Positions 57,534-64,000 of a stretch of 64,000 nucleotides of DNA are shown one piece after another. A model generated the notes under the pieces. The model saw only the letters and a program-made list of their open reading frames with translations, searched no databases and was not told the origin of the DNA. This DNA comes from Capniomyces stellatus (taxonomy: Eukaryota > Kickxellomycota > Harpellomycetes > Harpellales > Legeriomycetaceae): assembly GCA_001661515.1 (NCBI GenBank), contig LUVW01000011.1, positions 72,322 to 136,321 of the forward strand. Reading direction: 5' to 3'. The position numbers and the translations under genes are program-made. Position 1 is the first letter of the stretch. Each line of letters begins with the position of its first letter.

Positions 57534-60500
57534 TGTAGATGTTGCTGGTATGTAGTCAGATCATGCTTTGGGTTGCAACAATAAGGTGTTTTGGGAACCC
57601 TAATCAAACCAAAACCCCAAGGAAAAATCAGAGTATACAAGGTAGAAATCAATGTATACAAGGTGACAGACTAAATTATATAAAGTATAGGCCAAAGCTA
57701 GAAAGTAACTTTCGGAGAAGTGTGTATGTTTAGATCTTGTTGTAATACGACAAATATGCTGTCATGGTGCCGATTTTACCAGTATGTCAATGCTTGATCA
57801 TCCTACAACCCACCCATTGCAATATTCATTTAGTAAAGTTTAAATTGAAGTCGTAGTTAATATTTATTTTTTTGGCGAATTGCTTTTATTTTTTAGGAAA
57901 TAAAAATTGACATTTATAACTTGTGTATTTCAGTACCGGTTTGTCAAAGATATCAAGCAAACCTAAGTGTAAAATCCGCCTACAACCCAAAGGTGCAGAT
58001 TTTAATTTTCTACACTTTCCTTGATTTAGAATTTTGTTAAACAGGGACAGTAAATAACTGTATTTTTGGCTTTAGGTCTGTATTGCTATTATGGTTGATT
58101 AGTTTGACAATAGGGGTACTTTCAATAAAGCCAATTTTCAACAAAGGCAAGAATACGATTTTGGGTAATGATTGTAATAAGATTAAAACAAAACAGAACA
58201 ATCTAGACCGCATTGTTGATGTATCACTCATCACTATATCTATCTAGTGGCAATCCGAGTCCCACTAAACTCGCACAGTTTAAACATAGTTTTCCCGAAA
58301 CTCTAAGATGTTAGAGGGGAATAAAATAACAACCACAATTGTAATTAAAATTGCAGTTAAAATCACAATTAAAAATAAACTGATGCATTGTAGCAATATA
58401 TGTTTGGTGTACATCACCAAAATACTGTCCAAGTTAAAGGCAAAAAATATATACAGGCTTGTAAAAGGTAAGGAGACAATATAGGCTTTTGGTAAATAAA
58501 AAGCTATTTGTCTAGTGTTAAAAGAGCGATATACGAAAGCCGCGTTAAGCATCCCGTTTAGTAGATCAGGAAAATTGAGATAGTACCGCTATTGATGCTA
58601 AAGTAAGAGCTTGATTATACTAATAGAGCCAAACAAAATAATATAATGGAGTGAATCAGTGTACTTTCAATCAATTAGGAGAGTAAGGATAATTTTAAAA
58701 GTGATATTGGGTGGTTATGGAATTGATTTTGAGAACAATAAGAACGTGGGGCGCCAAAGTAACATATTTCATAAATGGGTTGGTAAGCGATAACCTTTTT
58801 TGAGAGAAAAAATAAATTGTGATTGAAGTTATTGTTTTTAAGGACAATAATTGGTTTACGGGGCTTGAACTTCGACTAATTTATTAGGAGAATCAAAAGA
58901 GGAGCGAAGATGCTATTAGCCGACTTATAAATACAGAAAGGTAATTGAGTTGGTGGTGATTAAATAATTGGCAACGTATAAGGGTGGGGGAGGAAATAAA
59001 TCGAAAAAGGAGGGAGAAAAAAATGGAAAGGAAAGAGGAAGAAGAAAAGGTAAATTGCAAGTTGATCAATTAATTAGTAGAGCCTAAGTAGAGTTAGAAG
59101 TAGAGTAAGAAGTCGAGTAATAGTAACAAAACAAGATGATCCTACCAAATTGGGAAGTCGTAAAAACGTAAAGGTGGAAATGTAAAAGTAATCAGTGGAG
59201 AAATATTGACTAAAATTTAATATCAGTCAAGCTAATTGAAACGAGTAAAGGTTGACAAATTTAATGTATGGGCTTTTAGAAAACTACGTTTAATTAAAAA
59301 TCCTAAATCAAGTGCAGTAAAAGGCGGGAAAACAAATAAAGTAAATTTATTACGTAATAGGCTTTGCAACGACGAAGAGGAAAGAGAAAAAAAGGCAAAT
59401 AAAGTAAAACTTGATCAATTAAATTAAAACAGATTAGTCAATAGATAATGGGCTTGATTTACTGAGGAAATGTCATCAAGGTCTGATACGAAATACGAAT
59501 AATATTGTAACATCTACATTGGTGCGAGTGTGAAGGAACATTGGGCAGTGGTTTAGAATAGTCAATTTAAAGAAAACGTGCAAACTTGTAATGAAAAACA
59601 CCAGTTTAAATGCGAAAAAGAACATCTAGAAGGAAAAAAAAACACAAATTGGAAAAGTTGGGTGGTGCTTGATTAAAATTCAATTTTTGCTTGGAAAAAA
59701 AAAAGAAAGCAGAAAATAATAGAATATTGTGGAGATATAATAACAAAATTGGTTAGATTGGTAAAATCGAGATAATAGAGCCTAAATAATTAAATGAATC
59801 TAGAACTGATCATTGAGAAGGCTTAATCCGTTATTTTTGCAGTTTTTAGCTGAATCAAATATAGGCCCACTGATAACGTTTAGAATTATTGTAAAAAAAA
59901 CAAAATAATTAACCTATACAAGTTAATTAAGCCTAATTAATAAAAACTAAAGATAATTAGGATAAAGGATAGTGACCCAGAAGGATTATCGGAAAGTAGG
60001 TAAATAGAAGAGACGGAGGTAAATACTACAAAAAAAGGAAGAGGGAAAAAAAAGAAAAAGTACCAAAATATCAAAAAGAGATACGAATGAAAGGAATATA
60101 GTGGCCGATTAGTAATAAAAGCTCGAAAGAAAGACAAAGTGTGCATAGAGGAAAAAGCAGATACGCAAATAAAATAAATCAAAATTTAAAATAACCTGCA
60201 TAGATAAATAAAAAGGAGTGGTCAGTATATTATCACAAATAAAAAAAATACTTCGCTTTAACTCCTGAAGTAATAAAAAAAGCGGCAAAAGGCTGTGGAA
60301 ACAACAAATTTCGGGTACTTTGTACAAGTAGTATAGCGTTAGGAGTTATAAAAGGTAAGTTGAATCTATATTTGCTTTATTTAGAAGGCAGAAGGTCGCG
60401 CGTAAGGTTATTTGCAGCATATTCAAACCGTGCTGCGTTGATTAGGGTGGAAAGCATTGAATGGTGAGAGGGAAACAAGACTGATTTCTTATTAAAACAA

Positions 60501-61256
60501 AACAAAACAAAATAGAAATTAGCTTAAAGCTAGTGGCAATCAGGTTGGCGAATACAGATTTACACGTCGTAATCGGCTAAAAGATAGGCATATCGACACA
60601 ACATACCACTAAAGCGAAGCTTGCTTGACAGAACGCGAACTAGTGGGTACTTGAGTACAGGAATCTGTTATCTACCTCTTTCAGAAGGAAAGGGTAATAG
60701 CTGTAGACAACAGTCAGACAAAAATAAAGAGATAAAGACTAGGGAAAGAGGTTATATATGAGTTGGAGCTTGGTACAGTTGTATTGATATTTACAAGAGT
60801 AGACGTGGAAACAAAGTAGCTAAAGTATACCGGGCAACTATATAAATGTATTAAGTCAGTTATCCTAAACCCTAAAGAGGTCAATTCGGTCCGATTAAAC
60901 AACACCGCCTACAAATATATATATATCGCAAGAGGGCATAAGATAAATAAAAGCAAAAGGTATATAGCTACAATTAAAGAGCACAACGGGGTTGAAGAAG
61001 TAAAATCAGACAGCAGAAGAGGAGCAAATAGTAGTGATAGCACTGTAAAGCGGGTAATATCAAGACATCCGCCTCTACATATATTTAAAAAGGAGGGACT
61101 CAAGGCAGGAGGAAAAAAAAAAAAGCTAAAAACGAGACATATAATTAGCTGAAGTTGATTGAGGACAGGATAACTAAGGAAAGGAAAAAAGAGTAATAGG
61201 TGTTAGAGGAAAGGCAAATATATAAATATTTATTCCCAAAAAATAAGTAAAAGGCT

Positions 61257-64000
61257 ATGGACATGGCTGGTTGCTTTTGGGGATTACTGGATATAGATAG
61301 ACTGGGATTTTGTGTCATTCCGGAGGAGATCAAGAGTCGAATATCAGCACATAAGATAGAGGAGCTGCGTAATGGGTCTTTATTTGATTATATACACCGC
61401 GACGACTCGTTTAGAGCGCGAGAGGGACTGCGGGATTTCGTTTTTTCAAAAAGGTTAACGGGGACGTTGGTGTCGTGTCGGTTAAGGCACCCGTACAGAG
61501 AGATTCCAAAGGAGGCAAACATTATGAGGAGATTCTCAGAATCAGGGACAGGGGTGGGGAGGTACGAGTCGGAGGTATCGATGAGAAAAAGTTCGCTGCC
61601 GCCAAGCACATTGAACGAGTATGGCGAGGGTGGAGGATCTTATTCAGAAACAGAAGTTCACAATGACAGCACAAATACAAAAGGCGGTGCTGGAAATATG
61701 GCGAGCGCCGGCGTAAAGATAGAAATAAACCAGAATCACAAGGCTGCAGAGATGGAGTCGGGATGGGCAAACAAGCGGCTAAAAACGATACTGGAAGATG
61801 AGTATAGAAACCGGGGTGGGGTTGATGGAGAGGACGAGTACGAGATGACATACATGGTGCTGTACTTGATATCAAAAGAATTAGTGTTGGTCCTGGGTCA
61901 CATGGAGAGCAGTAATGGCAAGGTATGCGAGTGTAAAACAGGGCAGTTTAGTAAAATGGACATATATAATTTATCGGGAGTCAGGGAAACGTACTCGGGG
62001 ATAAAAGCTGGAGTGGGAGCTGGAGTGGAAGCGGGGGTGGACAGTGATTTGCGCAGAGTAGTGGGGCCAGCCTGGAATAGGCGGTATGAAAGGCGCCAAG
62101 AGTCGGGGGAAGTGCTTGAAACGAGGCATCTGCAGGTGTATAGCAGGGCAACTGATGCGTTATTGGTGGCATGCCCTGAGGCGACTTTTGAAAGCACAAC
62201 AAACAGTTCATTGGCAAGCTTGGTGCAGAGTGAGGCGACAATTGGAAACATGTTTTTAAGTGATGTGTTGAGCGAGTTTAGGACACTAAAGCTAGAGATC
62301 GACTCTAGCATACGGGTGGTTTCGAGAATGGTTTTGAGTAGGAGCAAGGCGGGTGGGGAGGATGATGCAAGGGCAGAGATTGAAGTTGGACTGGAGCTAC
62401 TAGGGTTTGCATGGGGTAAACAGCTGTTTGTCTGCCAGCAATACGCGGGCCTACAAGATATGGAGAAGCTGCACTGCAGTCGGACGGGCCCAAGTGATAT
62501 TAGAGGTAGCAGTATAGAAGTGGATACAAGCTTAAATACAAATCGAAGACTAAGAATGGAGCTGGAACCAGAACAGGATAAAGATCGGGGCACCGGATCG
62601 GAAGTAGCTGGAGGACATTATTGGAAGACGGAAAAGAAGGGGTTCAATATCATAGATACGATTAGCAACGCTGACGAGAAAAACAGGGCAGCTGGTGGTA
62701 GGGGTGGAGTTATGGATTACAAGTCGCACCATGCACTGTCGCATGGGGTGCAGAACTTGCAGCTAGATCATGGGTACACAGAGCATATGAATCCAGAGTT
62801 TGTTGAGGGTGCAGACAGAGTGGAGAGACAAGGAGAGAGGGAGCTACAGAGGCATAGGCTGATGCAGAGGCAGAGAGATCTGGACCAGGAAAAGCATGAT
62901 AGCAAAAACATAGATCATGTTGAAGGGCCATGGAGGGTGAAGAGCAGCCAGGCTGGGAGCATGGGGTACGAGGAGCCACTGATTAAGTGCCAAAAGCCCA
63001 GAATGAACTACAACACAAACCCAACAAGTATAAACCCAAGCGGAGGCGTAGGCTCAAGAGTGAATCTAAACCCAAATCTAAGTTCAAATCCAAGTCCAAA
63101 TCCAAGTCCAAGTCTAAATCCAAATCTAAACCTAAAAGCAAACCAAAAGTTACCGGGACTGAGTTCGTTGTTGTTGGAAACAAGGGACTCGCTGAATATG
63201 CCCAGGCGGTTTTCCACTTACTCGATACCGTCAGAAGTGGTAAGCGCGGGGAGGAGATTTTCAGTGCCAGTCAATGAAACACGAAAAGCTAAGCTGCACA
63301 GCAGCAGTAACAGAGACGATAGTGAAGAAGTAGAGTTGAGAAAAGGTATGCGGCCAGAAGTTGGAATAGATGTGGGCGTGGATGAAGGAGGAAATAGGAA
63401 GTCGTCAATACCGTATGCGTACAGCACACCAGTTCAAGTGGGGAGCAACGTCTTTCGGCCAGGCAAAAAGTATAGCAGCCCCACGAATAGTTACAGCGCT
63501 CGAACTCAGGACCAGGCAGAAAGCAACAATGATGGAATCAGCGTGTATAGTAAAAACAACAGCAACGCGGGCGGTGAAGCCGCGAATAGTAGGGTGATGG
63601 TAGCGACAGAAGCGAGTAATCAGAGCTACGGATACCCGGGTATGCAGAGGAGGAACAGCTATGCGTATGGAAACCAAAACAAGTATGTTGGTATGAACGA
63701 GAGGAGCAGCAACAGTGGGGCAGATCACATGAGGGAGTATGGACATGCGTATGGGCACGAGCATGGGTACGGGAGTGGGTACAGGAATATGGGTAAAGGT
63801 CATATCCAAAACTATGGCCAGGGTGGCGGTTATAGCTACAGAGAGGAAAGAAACATTGGAGATGGATATGAAGATAGGGAAAGTAGGGAGTTGGGAAGAG
63901 AAAGCGATGTTGGGTTGGCAGAAAGAACTAGCAGCCACAATGCAGCAGGAAATAGCAATAGTAATCCAAACCGAGAGACGCAAGCTTATTACAATAACAG
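61257..64000 (+). CDS. PAS-like domain protein, 3' end outside window
   Basis: An uninterrupted frame of 914 codons from ATG 61257 to the window edge, with an in-frame stop TAA nine bases upstream of the ATG. The N-terminus looks like a PAS fold: FWGLLDIDRLGFCVIPEEIK, then SLFDYIHRDDSFRAREGLRD and GTLVSCRLRHP, a low-complexity insertion of about 90 residues, then the second half YEMTYMVLYLISKELVLVLG. This SLFDYIHPDD-type PAS is, from memory, common in uncharacterised early-diverging fungal proteins. The remaining 650 residues are low-complexity: Gly/Arg/Glu-rich, an Asn-Pro/Ser-Pro repeat (63062-63139), then a Tyr/Gly/Ser/Asn-rich part with YGYPGMQRRNSYAYG. Possible phosphorylation sites RRFS and RRNS are visible. 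A sensory or signalling scaffold is plausible, but no output domain is seen in the window. Confidence 0.7.
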   Translation, partial: MDMAGCFWGLLDIDRLGFCVIPEEIKSRISAHKIEELRNGSLFDYIHRDDSFRAREGLRDFVFSKRLTGTLVSCRLRHPYREIPKEANIMRRFSESGTGVGRYESEVSMRKSSLPPSTLNEYGEGGGSYSETEVHNDSTNTKGGAGNMASAGVKIEINQNHKAAEMESGWANKRLKTILEDEYRNRGGVDGEDEYEMTYMVLYLISKELVLVLGHMESSNGKVCECKTGQFSKMDIYNLSGVRETYSGIKAGVGAGVEAGVDSDLRRVVGPAWNRRYERRQESGEVLETRHLQVYSRATDALLVACPEATFESTTNSSLASLVQSEATIGNMFLSDVLSEFRTLKLEIDSSIRVVSRMVLSRSKAGGEDDARAEIEVGLELLGFAWGKQLFVCQQYAGLQDMEKLHCSRTGPSDIRGSSIEVDTSLNTNRRLRMELEPEQDKDRGTGSEVAGGHYWKTEKKGFNIIDTISNADEKNRAAGGRGGVMDYKSHHALSHGVQNLQLDHGYTEHMNPEFVEGADRVERQGERELQRHRLMQRQRDLDQEKHDSKNIDHVEGPWRVKSSQAGSMGYEEPLIKCQKPRMNYNTNPTSINPSGGVGSRVNLNPNLSSNPSPNPSPSLNPNLNLKANQKLPGLSSLLLETRDSLNMPRRFSTYSIPSEVVSAGRRFSVPVNETRKAKLHSSSNRDDSEEVELRKGMRPEVGIDVGVDEGGNRKSSIPYAYSTPVQVGSNVFRPGKKYSSPTNSYSARTQDQAESNNDGISVYSKNNSNAGGEAANSRVMVATEASNQSYGYPGMQRRNSYAYGNQNKYVGMNERSSNSGADHMREYGHAYGHEHGYGSGYRNMGKGHIQNYGQGGGYSYREERNIGDGYEDRESRELGRESDVGLAERTSSHNAAGNSNSNPNRETQAYYNN
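63062..63139 (+). repeat. Hexanucleotide AAATCC/AAGTCC/AAATCT coding repeat
   Basis: Thirteen imperfect six-base units, read as Asn-Pro, Ser-Pro and Asn-Leu in the PAS gene. In the next frame the same DNA reads Lys-Ser. Confidence 0.9.

Larger units (their letters stand above)
52932..61256. other. Gene-poor 8.3 kb region with minisatellites and possible relics
   Basis: T-rich TOP1 3' flank to about 53200, then AT-rich DNA. A minisatellite lies at 54121-54241. Protein-like but broken frames occur at 55458-56340 and 57372-57533 (separate entries). From about 58600 to 61200 the plus strand is strongly purine-rich. No intact gene recognised. Confidence 0.45.

Noticed and set aside
59236..59427. 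63-codon Lys-rich frame
   Set aside because: Starts with TTG, no ATG, and lies in purine-rich DNA where Lys/Glu frames are expected by chance.
62987..63277. Lys-Ser repeat frame of 96 codons
   Set aside because: Shadow of the PAS gene; the main frame is open for 914 codons.
1..64000. CRISPR arrays, intact transposons, LTR pairs, biosynthetic or defence gene clusters
   Set aside because: None seen: repeats are simple tandem types, no terminal repeats or transposase/reverse transcriptase motifs were recognised, and gene neighbours are unrelated in function.

Overview
The window looks like nuclear DNA of a fungus: very AT-rich, full of spliceosomal introns, and carrying a Cdc11/AspA-type septin, a Kin4-type kinase, a UPF0132 (DUF4870/Tic20-like) membrane protein, a class II aldolase and the core nuclear proteins TBP, Nhp6, Prp4 kinase and DNA topoisomerase I. 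CTG falls at conserved leucine positions (for example in the PPGLFRGRG motif of topoisomerase I), so the standard code fits and this is not a CTG-clade yeast. The DH-PH-FYVE exchange factor and a PAS protein of a type I associate with early-diverging fungi suggest a Zoopagomycota/Mucoromycota-like lineage. That placement is inference.

Layout, left to right. A 5'-truncated septin is followed by tRNA-Arg(TCT) and a small secreted repeat protein. Next come a 1082-residue orphan protein rebuilt here from three exons and the four-exon UPF0132 gene, which faces a Kin4-family kinase. After an AT-rich stretch come NHP6 and the Prp4 kinase, which converges on the three-exon TBP gene. A weak three-exon candidate precedes a CAP-Gly protein. 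Then come a nine-exon gankyrin/Nas6 gene and a thirteen-exon DH-PH-FYVE gene, which converges on aldolase (the start codon sits on a separate exon), and seven-exon topoisomerase I. An 8.3 kb gene-poor stretch with minisatellites and possible gene relics leads to a PAS protein that runs off the right edge.

Most genes are unrelated housekeeping functions and I see no operon-like system. Several belong to cell polarity and division (septin, Kin4, Cdc42-type GEF, CAP-Gly) and several to nuclear DNA/RNA handling (TBP, Nhp6, Top1, Prp4), but their proximity is probably ordinary gene order.

Intron-exon models were read by eye from GT-AG (one GC-AG) signals, phase continuity and protein conservation. 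The most informative results are hidden exon structures: the aldolase micro-exon, repeat-matched introns in the gankyrin gene, and period-6 tandem splice acceptors in the orphan gene. The genome also shows long poly-G/C tracts, three of which flank N gaps, and hexanucleotide repeats that run through coding sequence. I did not find a convincing new multi-gene system.
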